From Aricia agestis (taxonomy: Eukaryota > Arthropoda > Insecta > Lepidoptera > Lycaenidae), in contig NC_056413.1 in assembly GCF_905147365.1 (NCBI RefSeq), positions 3,488,501 through 3,552,500 of the forward strand: a stretch of DNA of 64,000 nt, given 5' to 3'. This document shows, piece after piece, positions 11,759-24,339 of this stretch. Both the position numbers and the translations under genes were made by a program. The notes under the pieces are model-generated. The model was not told the origin of the DNA, made no database searches, and was given only the letters and a program-made list of their open reading frames with translations. Position 1 is the stretch's first letter, and every line of letters begins with the position of its first letter.

Positions 11759-13614
11759 TATAGTTGCACCTAAATTAGTTCATCGCGCAGGAATCGTACA
11801 TTTTTTTGGTTACAAAAACTATCCAATGTCTTAGATCTAAAGTATGTGCTTACCCATGGAGCCTGAAGGTACAGCGGGGCTAAAATGATAACATTCCTCT
11901 CAATCAATTTAGCAAATGAATTGTCAAAACTGTCATAGTGACAAATGTCAAATTAGTACAAATTACTAGACATGAATTGCAAGCAGACTTGCATTTTGCG
12001 ATTTAAAAAATAATAATCATATCATGATTGATATTAAGATTCTCTAAAGCGACCATTTTAGCCCCGCTGAATTAATAAGACAAGGTTATATAAATTTAAA
12101 CTGAAGCTAGTACCTATTAGGTAAGTTATTTATCTATGAGAAATATATTATACAAGCCAACCTATTCTAAGATACACGAAAAAATATTTTTAAAGTATAC
12201 TATTATAATATTATTGTTTTTGCTAAGTAAAAAAAAAATTGAATAGTATTTTTTTTAAATTTCAACACTGTATCTTAGTTGATTTGCTTGAGTCTGTGAT
12301 AATTAGGTGACAATTTTTTTCCAGCGCTGGATTGCTACTGGAAATTGGAATAACATAAACGGGTTTTGGAATGCAATTCAGTCCATTCCAGTGCCTTCCA
12401 GTACCCGTTTTTGATGCGGCCATAAGCGCAGACCTGGGCCCGATAACCTATTGTACCTACTAATATTTAAATTCGACAATTTTATTAAAGTCACTTGTCA
12501 ATTTGACAAGTTTTCATACACACATGACGGATAGTATATTTTTATAAAATGATCGAATATTGTAATATTTGTTAATAAAAGTAACATAGCTATGCCTACC
12601 TACACGTTGTCAACCTATGAAACACACGGTATCCATTGGCTGTTGCATTAAACGTAACAAACATCCACCCAAACTTCCGCATTTATTACCGTGATATACA
12701 CGGTCCTTCCGAAAAAAACTATAAAAATACAAAATGTACGTGTCAAAATGACCCATGAAAGTGAGTTGAATGACCACCATCTGCCCGTGACCATAAATCA
12801 AGGCCCCAGTGGCCAAAATGTGCTTTAAAAAATTTGCCACCGTCCGTACTTTTTTTGCGCATCCATACAATTTGGTACAGTAGCACAGTTTCCTAAATAG
12901 TTATTCAGTAGGTACCAACTATGTAGTAAAAATCTGTAACATAGTTTGTTAATTATTAAGTACCTACCTATATTTAAAAATAATCTTTTTTTCAATTGAA
13001 TCTTTTTAAATACATAATATTTTCCAAAACAATTTTTGTTACTTTATCATGCTAAAAGTAGAATCAAAAAAATGTTATTTTTACAGTTTAATGGATTTCA
13101 ACAAGTTCCTTGGTGGACTTGCTACTTGACTATTTAAAATAAACATGAATTATTTAGGCAATCATAACAAGAATATACGTTATTCATTTATCAAACAAGT
13201 TTAAATTTATCTTTTTTACATAAGTACCTACTGCATAATTTCAAAATAACAGATCATTTTATAGCATCTCAACATCGAATAGTTTACGTGTAATACGGAA
13301 GATCGTTACAAAAATATAATTAATGCTAATTATTATCTTTTACAGACTTTAGGTCTGTTTAAAAATAACATATTTTATCGCGGTTTTAAAAAATATGATA
13401 ATTAATTAAAGGAATTGCGTATTAATTTCTAAATACATTGTTTATCGTACTTACCTACTCATTAATCTATAGTCTATATAACCATCGACGGGCCTACAGT
13501 AACACAATATGACCGTCAGAATACAACATGGCTATGATCACACCAATACATATATTATTCATACTTTATAAGATATATACATACTATTATATACATATAT
13601 TATCCATAGTAATT
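11759..13614. other. Intergenic, no gene seen
   Basis: AT-rich, mostly unique. The 86-codon frame at 12610-12870 is short, without start context or homology I recognise. CAGTCCATTCCAGTGCCTTC near 12380 is a small local repeat. Confidence 0.5.
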
Positions 13615-14008
13615 ATTATAAAAGAGAAAGTGTGTCTGTCTGTCTGTTACCTGTTCACCAGTGGCGTAACTATAACATCCGGGGCCCGTGGCAAATTGAT
13701 AGGGCCCTAACAGTAAAAATTGACACGTTAATAATAAAACAATGTATAAAAAAATTCTGACCTCACAGCCTTTTGGGCCGGGGCCCTTTTGGGTCGGGGG
13801 CCGTGGCATTTTGCCAGCCCTGCCATCGTTACGCCACTGCTCTTCACGCCCAAACCGCTGAACCGATTTAGCTGAAATTTGGTATGGAGATTCTTTGAGT
13901 CCCGGTAAAGAACATAGGATATGTTAAGTCCCGGTCCCCGGATAAATGTACAGTTCCCGCGCGATGAACGAATTTTGGCGCAACGGAGTTGCGGGCGTCA
14001 TCTAGTTA
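13615..14008 (+). repeat. Helitron-like repeat H, interrupted copy
   Basis: GTGTGTCTGTCTGTCTGTTA, AACCGCTGAACCGATTTAGC and AATTTGGTATGGAGATTC, ending GAGTTGCGGGCGTCATCTAG-T. It is split by a hAT-type MITE at 13659-13839. Confidence 0.7.
13659..13839. mobile_element. hAT-type MITE inserted in repeat H
   Basis: Ends CAGTGGCGTAAC and GTTACGCCACTG, perfect 12-bp inverted repeats. Flanked by CTGTTCAC (13651-13658) and CTCTTCAC (13840-13847), an 8-bp target duplication with one difference. An 8-bp duplication and a CAGxG start are hallmarks of hAT elements. No ORF. Confidence 0.85.
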
Positions 14009-14073
14009 AACATATCTCCGCTCTCTTTCACGTGTCTCTACATTCAGAACTGCGATTATTCCATCAAAATCAC

Positions 14074-14404
14074 CTTTTTTTTTATAAAATAAGGGGGCAA
14101 ACGAGCAAACGTGTCACCTGATGGAAAGCAACTTCCGTCGCCCATGGACACTCGCAGCATCAGAAGAGCTGCAGGTGCGTTGCCGGCCTTTAAGAGGGAA
14201 TAGGCTAATAGGGGAGGGTAGGGAAGGGAAGGGAATAGGGGAGGGTAGGGAAGGGAATAGGGTAGGGGATTGGGCCTCCGGTAAACTCACTCACTCGGCG
14301 AAACACAGCGCAAGCGCTGTTTCACGCCGGTTTTCTGTGAGAACGTGGTATTTCTCCGGTCGAGCCGGCCCATTCGTGCCGAAGCATGGCTCTCCCACGT
14401 ATAT
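14074..14404 (-). mobile_element. SINE family S, full-length inverted copy
   Basis: Poly(T), then AGGGGGCAAACGAGCAAACG, GCAGGTGCGTTGCCGGCC, a GGGAAGGGAATAGGGG tract and the inverted head CATTCGTGCCGAAGCATGGC. The 117-codon frame inside it is not a gene. Confidence 0.8.
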
Positions 14405-14727
14405 AAAACAAACCTTGCACATATTAAATCTTAGTTATGTGAAGTTTTTTCTAACTGCCGCGTATGAATGTTAAATCTATTTTTAAATATTTTTATATTA
14501 TTTGTATGTAAATAGTATGCTAATATTAATTAAATACGTCGGTTAATCATCAGTTTTATGATATTTTTTTTCTAAATATATTAAAAATCTTTTGTTAAGG
14601 TAGTTAGTTTTTTATATAAATCAACTTTTTTACACGTCCATTGTTACAAAGTATTTTGGGAGTCAGCGTTGTGTAAACGCGACTACAAGTTTTTTTTTAC
14701 ATTATATTATTTTATTGACGTCACTTA

Positions 14728-15216
14728 GGGCCGGGACACATAAACACGATACGACGTCGTGTCGTACCACGATGCGGCGTCGTTTCACGATGCGACATCA
14801 CGTCGTGGGAATCTACGACTAGCATCGTAAAAACTACGTCGCGATATCGTAACGTGCCACGAATCACGATACACGGCACGACACCGTCAATACAATGCAG
14901 GGTGAATTGTCGCAGTAAATTTCGAGAAATGGACCGCACTAGACGCGTCCTGCTGCTGTTGTTAAGAAGACAGATAAAGAAAAGACAGAAACTCAGAAGA
15001 TTCTGGATCCACCCATTTCTTTTAATCATGAACGGGAGTCGTGGCCACCCTGCATTGTATCGACGGCATCGTGCCGTGTATCGTGGCACGTTACGATGTC
15101 GCGACGTAGTTTTTTACGATGCTCGTCGTATATTCCCACGACGCGATGTCGCATCGTGAAACGACGCCGGATCGTGGTACGACACGACGTCGTATCGTGT
15201 TTATGTGTCCCGGACC
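14728..15216. mobile_element. Palindromic PIF/Harbinger-like element, copy 2, TTA target
   Basis: Ends GGGCCGGGACACATAAACAC and inverse ending TGTCCCGGACC, flanked by TTA on both sides (14725-14727, 15217-15219). Two arms of about 175 bp fold onto each other around a 150-bp centre. GGG ends plus a TTA duplication are typical of PIF/Harbinger. Confidence 0.85.
14930..15056 (+). pseudogene. Possible PIF/Harbinger transposase N-terminal fragment
   Basis: In the centre of the palindrome an open frame reads MDRTRRVLLLLLRRQIKKR then RRFWIHPFLLIMNGSRGHPAL. The basic stretch followed by RRFWxHP resembles the start of HARBI1-like transposases as I know them. It runs directly into the right palindrome arm, so only a fragment is present. 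It fits the class inferred from the ends. Confidence 0.5.
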
Positions 15217-15499
15217 TTACGATTAACTTATTCATCAAATAATTATTATTACCCGCTTGTTATTATCTTTATACGGTTTGAAAGAGCTGGGTGTATTTTA
15301 GTGGGTTCCTTAGGCACCAAATCTAGACTAAATTCAACTTAGTGGTGCTTAAAAGGGTTTGATGCAAAAATAGTACAGAGCTTCTTTGCAACTTCATTAT
15401 AATCAAAAATATTTTGTATTATAGATTGCCGAGATGTAAGGGTATATAATATATATACAGTATGAAAATATTATAAATCAAATCGATTTATCATTACAT

Positions 15500-15829
15500 T
15501 ATACGTGGGAGAGCCATGCTTCGGCACGAATGGGCCGGCTCGACCGGAGAAATAGCACGTTCTCACAGAAAACCGGCGTGAAACAGCGCTTGCGCTGTGT
15601 TTCGCCGAGTGAGTGAGTTTACCGGAGGCCCAATTCCCTTCCCTATCCTCCCCTATTCCCTTCCCTTCCCATCCCTACCCTCCCCTATTACCCTATTCCC
15701 TCTTAAAAGGCCGGCAACGCACCTGCAGCTCTTCTGATGCTGCGAGTGTCCATTGGCGACGGAAGTTGCTTTCCATCAGGTGACCCGTTTGCTCGTATGC
15801 CCCCTTCTTTCATAAAAAAAAAACATTAC
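15500..15829 (+). mobile_element. SINE family S, full-length copy
   Basis: Complete from ATACGTGGGAGAGCCATGC to CTTTCATAAAAAAAAA. CATTAC occurs before the head (15492-15497) and after the A-run, a likely target-site duplication. Confidence 0.8.
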
Positions 15830-18800
15830 TTGAATTTCACATTTTTCTCCTACTGTGTCTTATTTTTTTCCTCAACCACTACGTTAGCATCATTTTTGAA
15901 AAAAAAAACTGACAAAGACAAGCGAGTAAATTTAAAAAATCTTACAATAAGCGATTCAATATAAATCCAAAGTACTTATAATAATATTTTTCTTTTATTC
16001 TAAACAAAGGATCTTTAATTTTTAGGAATTCTTATAATATATTTTTGAAATGTTTTATGTTATATTTAAGAGGTTGTGATGTTACTGCAAAAAAGGTTAA
16101 AATTATGTTTAAATCTGAATTTGTATGATAATTAAATACTTTGGTATATTTTGTGAGTAACGAATAGGTATTAAACTTTAATGCTTTGAATGAAATATTA
16201 CATCTTTTAGAAATTACTGTCAACTAATACTTACAGGATATTAGGTACCTATTGGAATTATAGCTAATGTGCAATGGGGCTATGGCCTCTGAGTAGGTAC
16301 AAGTCTACTATGGGATAAATATGGGACTAATATAGAACTCTTTTGTGATATTTTCATTTCTAACGAGACATGGCCAGCACATTTTGGTTCATCATTCATC
16401 CAAATAATTTCTTCGATTTAGGCGTGTAGAGGAAACAGACAGGCAGGCAGTATATTAGTCGGGTTAGTTACTATACAACTGCCTGTTTTGTAATATACAT
16501 ATTTTCATTTATTGATCTTGATTGCAGGTGGAAGGCACCTCGAACAACCTTATGTGGGTTAGTAATAAAAAATTGTAACGTTTGAACACAAAAAAAAAAA
16601 CTGCAAAAAGCAGCGCAAGCGGTGGCACGAGACGCAGCTGTTGCTTCCTCTTCCTACGCAAAAAAAGAAAAAACGTCAAAGTATTACATTTTAAGAGCTG
16701 TCACCAAAGAAATGTGTATTTTGCAGTTGAGAGCAAAATTAATATTTGGATAGGCAGATTTTTATGCATTTCGGATTTTGTCGTTTTTTGCTAGCTTTAT
16801 AAATTTTTCTAAAACGTGTAACCCTCATATCTATTTAAAGATAACCTAAATATATATTAAGTCGTTTAAATTTGGATGAAACTTATTAGAATCATGAAAT
16901 ACACGTCTTTGATTCTACCCTTCAATTAATTTATTAAATAATGAATTGCCTAGCTGTATCTGTTTGATATCTTATACTTACCTCTAACAGTTTTTGACAG
17001 TTTTTTGTAATTCAAAAATTAAAAAAGTAAAATACAAGGAAACTCAACATTTTCCTCATGAGGTTTTAAAATTTAAAGGTTTTAAAAAATAGGATTTTAT
17101 TAGTACTAACAGTTATCATACCTATAAAACATTACGCAAAAAAGTAATGCTATGGATTTACTCATTAGGTTTTAATTGAAGAATACATAAACATTTTATT
17201 TACTTACTCAACTTTTTATTTGCCAGACGTTACTAAAATAAAAAAATACTGCTATGTAAGTACCTGAAGCCTGATTCAAAAATCGAACGTAAGATTTGCG
17301 TAAAAAAATAATTCGCCGCAAAGCTGCAGCCCCGGGAGCCGCTGTGCTTTTTTCTTTTTTTGCGCATTCTCAGAAGGACGCTACTTAAAATGTGTAGAAA
17401 GTGAATTCTATTCAGCTTTGTACATTTTGTAGGAAATGGAGATTTTGAATTCGGTTTTTAATATTGCCCATTATAATATGATACTTTTGCGAATATATTG
17501 TGGACATTTTGTGACGATTCTTAACCTTTTTAGGTGATAAGTGTATTGTTTCTTTTACTAGCTCTGCACTCTACATTGTAAAAATCGGACCAAGTCTACA
17601 GAACTATCAATAAAAATATTATGTCGATATATTATATTATAATGACATCATATTTTGGTAATGTTGCACAGTTTCACACAGAAAAAGTGTATTAAGTAAG
17701 TATAAAAATGTATTACGTAAAATATCATTATAAAAATGTCGCAAAAATATATTTTTCTGCTTGATGTCAACTAGTTTGCGAGTATATTACATGCACTTAA
17801 TTAAAAAATGTTCATAATTATGCTATCATTAACCCTTCAAATAAAAAAAATATATTGAGATCAAAAACATCCTTAACAAGTGAACCCCGAACAATATGAC
17901 CATAAAAAGCGTCGCTAATAACCTCAATAATAAAAAAAGCTGTTTCATGTTACGCACAAAAAGGTTGCTTTTTATCAGATTTCAAAGATCAGTGATTAGC
18001 GGGGTGACTTTGGGGTGTTTTTTAACCGTGGGGTGGTTTTTATTTAAGCGATCTCACACTTTTTTCCCGTGTAACAGGTCGGTAACTTTATAGAGGTGTG
18101 TTTACGGGTTTTTTGTGTTTTGATAAACGTTGGGGTGGTTATTTAAGGGGAAATGTGTGATCAAAATTGACTTACTATCATAAAAAGTCGTGTTATGTAT
18201 AGTGTTCATTTGTTTTGAATGAAATTTGATGACTTTGTATAGTGTGAATATTGTAATAAAATAATTATATACGTTCCAAGTATGGATCTTATACTAAAAA
18301 TATACGTCTTGTCATGTATTTTTTTACTTATAACAAACAAGTAAAAATAGGAGTGAAAAATCAGCATTAAAAACGCTAACTATTTCTGCGCATATTGCTT
18401 ACCTGTGAGAGTACATATTTATGCTGTATGTCATCGTGACCCAGTTCACTCGTTACGTACCTACTTATTCTTTACTCTTAAAATTAATTGCAAAAGTGAC
18501 AAAATAGGGTAGTAATTTTTCAATACGGCACAAAAGGTAATTTATAATTTATGTTATCTCGATATTGTAATTGCAGTTATTATTACGGGTCAGCCGTCAG
18601 TCGCCCCAAGACGCTGGGGCCATTGTAACATGACGTTGGGGCCATTGTAATGCACGTTGGGTCCATTGTAACACCATACTGGGGTCAAAATGGTCAGGGG
18701 TCAGGATTTATTACACTTTCGCAAATATAAATACCGTGACATAATCGTTAAATTTTTCTAAATGTCTTTGTACTTACTTTATTCTCTTTAACCGATTTTA

Positions 18801-21800
18801 CGAAAAATGGACGCTACCAAAGAATACTGAAAACCGACTTTAGTACTAAAAAGTTCAGTTTTTCTGCTTCTAAAGGTCAATAAATATACTTACATGTTAT
18901 TTATTATATTTTTTATGATTACAACATTTAAATAATGATTTTGTTAACTTGTTTCGTCTTCACAAATTGATGTATTATTATTATTTAACGAGCAATTTAT
19001 GTTGGAAATATATAAATTCAGAAAATATTACAATATAGGTACATCAAATATTATTCTAAAATTTTAAAGCATTATTATAAAATAGGTTTTTTGTGACTCG
19101 GGTAGTTTTCCACGATTTTTAACAGACTTTGCCAAAAATAAAGGCGATATTGTTATGATGCAATTCTTGGTTAAACCCGAGATATTACAAAAAACATCTG
19201 TATTTTAAAATAAACATTTTAATTATAAATATAATTTTCGGTCTATTTACTTGTATTTTACTTCACTGTTTTTTTTTACACATTACACATCGTGACGTCA
19301 TATTTAAATGTTGAACATGCCCTGATAGCTAAAAATCTGAGGATAGTGGTACGCGGAACGTAAAATGTTGATAAAAAATCCACACAGTTTGCCTTAAGAC
19401 CTTAACCTTGTTGTCCTTTGACCCAAGGACTAAAGGTTAACGGTAAGAAGACCTCACCTGACCGTTAACCTTAAGACGTGTGCGACCGTTGAAATTCACA
19501 GTCGAAAATCGAACACAATCGAACCCGGTGACCCGGAACCTAAACATCTTTCCCATCCCAACACCACTTTAGTTTCGAACATAAATCAACAATCGAACAT
19601 AAGAGTTCGATTTTCGAAAATGTGTCAAAATCGAAGCCAACGGTCACTCCACAATGGCGGCTACAGTTACATTTCATTTCACGTAAAACGCAACAATGTG
19701 CGATTGTTATCGACGAGAAAAGGGTAGATTTTAGTAATCTTCTTAATGGCGTGTATGAAAAGATTATAAATTAAGTTCTAGCAACAAATAAAAGTGACCC
19801 CTGCATTGTGGCGGTGTCAATATGTGTGACCGATCCTTTGTGTTTGACCCCCGAGTGAGCGCCAATTTCAGATCGCTCCGATTCACGCACGATCATCTGC
19901 CCACCGAGCGGATTTAAAATGTTTCGACCAATGTCATTAAAGAAATTGAAACGGGACAAAATAATCCGTAATATGTTCCAATATGCAACCAAAAAGGTTT
20001 TAAATAAATTGTCTCTTACAAAAATATACTTAATACATTTTTAATACCGCTGTTTTAGAGATCCAAAATTATCTTTATAACTTTATAATAATAAACGTAA
20101 GGAAAAGAAATTTAAATAAAAGCTAAAATTACTTGCACCAAAAATATTTTCTAGATTATAAATTAAAATTATGTTCCATTGAATTCCGAAAAGTGGCGTC
20201 TCATTAAATTTTAATGAAACAAAAATAAAAAAGGAGCTCCTGTAAAATGCAAATAACGTCGAAAGATTTAAAATGTTTTTTAATTAACACAATGTCAGTT
20301 AGTGCATTTAGGATTTAAAATGTTTTGTTTATTCAGAAGAAAAACATTGTCTGAGTATTATAATTTGCATCCCGTTAGTACATTTGGTCTGTTAGGTACT
20401 ACGTTAGGCATTATTTCGGAATAGCATCCTTAGCTTTTTAAAAAATAATTTGCTTGTCAATTTTTAAAGTACACAATGCCAGTATTCTTCATTTGAAAAT
20501 GTTAATACTTAATTGACTCAAAAATACTACATTTTATAATTAAATTGTTCCGTTCTTGAAATTGGAACCGCTTTTTATTTGCTTGGGTAGTAAGACCTTA
20601 TAATATAATATTATACTTAATAAACAAAACAACGTTTATTGAAAACCAATAATTTGGAGAAACTATAAATTGGATAGCAAGTTCAGTTTACGTTTGTAAA
20701 ATAGACGTAGAGTCTGTTGTAACTTGTATGTTGAGTGTTGACTACATACAACACTCTACGTTAAACATTTTCATGGCTGACTTTACAATATAGAGTCACA
20801 CCCTCGAAAATGTTTGAAGATGTGAGTTGAAGAACACGATAACTAAAATTTTGTTACATACTGATAGGATATTTCCACTTTTTTACCCTATAATTTGAAC
20901 AAACCGTGTAATTTATCTACTTCATCACCTTGCTGATGTATCTGGCTACACATTAAATGCACAATTTTTTATTTCAAATCATTTTTCCAGCTCTAAAGCT
21001 TCCATATTTTGTATAAAAAGACGGCAATTTTTTTACTTGTAAAAAATGAATTACAATAAGTAATTACATATTGTGTTCGTCCACTCACGTATTTGTTTAT
21101 GAAAATGTTGATGGTGATTAGTTGCTTATTCATCTTTCCTGTAATATTTTGATTAGTAAGATCTAGAAAAATTGTCCGGAGCTAGTGTATTTTATTAAGT
21201 AAGAAAAAAATATTCCGGAAGTGTTATGTGTTTCCTGAAGCTGAACCTACATAGACTGTCTTATTTGGTGATCAATTAATCCATTTTGGGAATCAAAAAG
21301 AATATTTGTACCTAAATTTGTTTATTTATTTTGGATCATAATGTGATTTACTTTACGACTCTTTTTATAAAGTCAATTAAATTTTTTTGGTGTTATTTAT
21401 TTTATTTGGTGCTTAGGCTTAGGGTCTTAAAAATATTTTTGGTGATCGTTTAAATTATACCCATCTTAAAAATAGGTAATTTTATTATTTGTAAGTATAA
21501 CCTCCCGAACACTGACGTTCAGAAGATAAACCAAACTCTGATCTACCTAACTGTACGCGTGTGCCGTATAGATACAGTATGCGCTTTATGTAATACTCAC
21601 ACATGAGCGTAAAATTGTAATATTTTAAATTCGGCTCGGCCATAAAATGCACAGCCATTAGTCGCATTGAGCTTGACCCCTCGGCCAAAAATAATAGCAG
21701 GGGCCAAATAAATTAAAAATGGCTCAAAAATACCCCTTGACAAGCACACGGGTAGATTTATTGCGAGGCGGGGTCCAGGAATTATTTGGTCAACATACTC

Positions 21801-21810
21801 TAACGTTTTA
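15830..21810. other. About 6 kb of mostly unique AT-rich DNA
   Basis: The stretch poorest in repeats. No supported gene; the longest frame is 73 codons. It holds a candidate microexon at 16528-16557, G-rich GGGGTGGTTTT-type motifs at 18.0-18.15 kb, a short tandem repeat at 18.6 kb, and a moderately GC-rich patch at 19.6-19.95 kb. It could be intronic or regulatory DNA of a gene outside the window. Confidence 0.45.
18603..18700 (+). repeat. Short tandem repeat, GGGGCCATTGTAA units
   Basis: Three units of about 20 bp: GCTGGGGCCATTGTAACATG, GTTGGGGCCATTGTAATGC and GTTGGGTCCATTGTAACACC, with a partial fourth (ACTGGGGTC). Confidence 0.75.
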
Positions 21811-22022
21811 AAGCGTGGGAGAGTCTTCGGCACGAATGGGCTTGACCGGATCAAAACCATGTGCCAACGAAGAGGCTGAAGGCTCCGAAAGGCAGCCCTT
21901 AATGGTAGAGGTGGAAATTTGGATGATGGTCTTTAAATTGTATGTATAATGCTGTAATCTCTCTGTGTATATAATGTAATCTAATGTAAGGCTCATAAGA
22001 ATGGAGCAGAAACCTCTTGCCA
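21811..22022 (+). repeat. SINE-like element sharing the family S head
   Basis: The head GCGTGGGAGAGTCTTCGGCA, CGAATGGGCTTGACCGGAT matches family S, but the body (GAAGAGGCTGAAGGCTCCGA, ATATAATGTAATCTAATGTA) does not. It may be a second SINE family using the same Pol III promoter region, or a chimera. Confidence 0.5.
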
Positions 22023-22562
22023 CTTCTAAATATTTAAACCTGCGAGAAATAACGCTTATGTTGTGTATCGTCAGGTAATCGCTGAGGCAGGCACATATTT
22101 GTGGGTTTTCAACTAGAACCAGTACTGTAGTTATTTATAGGTTTATCCTCGAGTTCAAGTTCTGCCTATAGACTGCCTAAAGGTAGGTCGAGGACAGCAG
22201 CTGCTCTATAAAGCAGCTATACTGAACCTGCGGCCCGCCGGGTCTTTATCAGTGGCCCCTGTGAAGTTCGACATTCGCAATCGCAAGAACCATTTGAAAT
22301 TAGCACAAAACGGCAAAATAAGGCGTCGTGAAAGTTGTGAAAATTTTTCCACTTTTAAATTGCTCATTTTGAGGAACGTTATTTTTTAACCAAGACCTAA
22401 ACTTGTTTGTGGTCCGTCTAAGAAAAGGTTGAGTATCACTGCTATTATAGAGCCTAGAGCTGCGCTGCGAGTGATCGATCAACTTTGGTGTACCGCTTGC
22501 AGCAGGCGCGAGATCGTACGCGACACTACGCTGCATGGAAGTGACGCGACACCTTACATTCA

Positions 22563-22738
22563 TAGGGTCAATTCAGATTTCAGACCGCAACGCGACGAGG
22601 CGAGGCGAGGCGCAGCGCGGCATAAATTTGTATGGATTTGACAGATTTCAATTGCGTCAGACGTCTTGCGAATTTGTCAAATCCATACTAATTTAGAAAT
22701 GCATCTACGAGTCGCGTTGCGGTCTGAATCAACCCTAC
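22563..22738. mobile_element. MITE with TAGGGTTGATTCAGACCGCA-type ends
   Basis: Left TAGGGTCAATTCAGATTTCA, GACCGCAACGCGAC; right GTCGCGTTGCGGTCTGAATC, AACCCTA. An inner palindrome has TTTGTATGGATTTGACA and TTTGTCAAATCCATAC. Non-coding. Confidence 0.75.
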
Positions 22739-22764
22739 GAAGACGTTTTGTGCCGCATAATGCA

Positions 22765-22850
22765 GCAGCTTCATCAACAGCCTATTGCCGTCCACTGCTG
22801 AACGTAGGCCTCCCACCACTCCCAATGAGCCGCAGCAGCAGCTCATACGA
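22765..22850 (+). repeat. RTE-like LINE 3' fragment
   Basis: ATTGCCGTCCACTGCTGAAC, GTAGGCCTCCCACCACTCCC matches the 8.7 kb fragment and the known lepidopteran LINE tail. Confidence 0.5.
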
Positions 22851-23404
22851 TTTCGTTCGAAAACCACGAAAATTCTAGAATCTAATTGAATTATTAATCT
22901 TACCTAGTTTCTTGCAAATATATCTACTATCGATTTTAACTATCAGATACAAAACCACATAAATCACCTCTCAGGTGTACTTACCTGAAGTAAATCTATG
23001 GAATGTAATCCTTTGTTGCATCCAAATCGATACTTTTTATGCACCATCCTATCACAGCACGCGAAATTAAACTTTAACTTATTTAAATAGCGTTCATTTT
23101 GGCCCGAAGTAAAATAGCGGGTGGATCGCAAAATTTTAAAAAGAGAATCGATTTTTTAGTTTTTCTTTTGTGCTTTTTAGGGAATTAGGAATGTTCGGCC
23201 ATTGACAATAAATGCCAAGCGTGATCGATGTGTGTGAGCACCTGCGCGTGCGTACAATACTCGGTAATGGCGGGGAAATCAAAAAGTGATGGATTAAGGC
23301 AAATAACCATTGCAGGTAGCTCATAATTGACTTCCTAAGAATTGCAGAATACTCGGAAACATTCTACAAAATATTTTGGTGCTACGAGTTTCACAAGTGA
23401 AAAA

Positions 23405-23556
23405 TGCGGAAATGTGTCTGTCTGTTACCTCTTCACGCTCAAACCACTGAAACGATTTTACAGTTTGGTATGAAGATAATTTTCATCCCGGAAAATGTAC
23501 AGTTTGAGCGCGATAAAGGAATTTTGTCGCAACGGAGTTGCGGGCGTCATCTAGTC
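23405..23556 (+). repeat. Helitron-like repeat H, short copy
   Basis: GTGTCTGTCTGTTACCTCTT, CACGCTCAAACCACTGAAAC and CGCAACGGAGTTGCGGGCGT, ending CATCTAG-T. It shows the intact CTCTTCACGC junction that is interrupted at 13.65 kb. Confidence 0.75.
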
Positions 23557-24042
23557 TCCTTAAAAGTGATGAATAGCTTGTTCGAAATTTTCTTCTCTAT
23601 TTTTCAGTGATAAACGCCGCGCGCCGGTGAAACTTCCTGAGTGAGAGGAGTGCAGCTCCTCTAAGGCTGCTCAAAAATAACTAACTGTTGCTGTGTATAC
23701 AAAAACGTATTCAACGATTTGTATGAATTCAATAGTTTGTAAGACTAAGAAAAGATACATATTTCGAAATTAATTGCTAAAAATATACTAAAATAAAAAT
23801 GACTTTATCCTTACTTCTATTAAATCTAAATATGGACAAAGACCATTACTGTATGTAATGCTCTAAAATCTAAATACAATAGAAAATAATTTAGTCAAAT
23901 TTAATTTCTTAGGAATATTCTTAGTGAATAATCAAAGTTTTTATCGAAATATTTTTTTAGATTAGTCTGAAATCTGAATTGCGCTGAACTCTGAAATAGT
24001 CCTAGCAATTTCTTTCAAAAAACTTGGATTTGATATTTTGTC

Positions 24043-24262
24043 TAATATATAAAAATAAGTCGGGTGTTCCTTCTTGACGCTATAACTCCAGAACGCACGA
24101 AGCGATTTCCACGGTTTTGCATTCGTTGGAAAGGTCTCGTGATCCGTGAGGTCTATCCTCGATCCTTATCGACGAAAAAGAAATCAGAAAAAACTTCAAG
24201 AGAAAAGCGGGAAAACAGGGAAAATCATTTTATGGCAAAACAACATTTGTCGGGCCAGCTTA
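24043..24262 (+). repeat. Helitron-like repeat K, copy 2
   Basis: ATATAAAAATAAGTCGGGTG, CCAGAACGCACGAAGCGATT and TTTGTCGGGCCAGCTTACTA. Very close to 8015-8222. Confidence 0.7.
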
Positions 24263-24339
24263 CTAGCTGTATATTAAACTTAATATAATAATTGTCGTTT
24301 TCTACCCTTAACTCCAAGAACAAGCTACATGAGCCCTTA

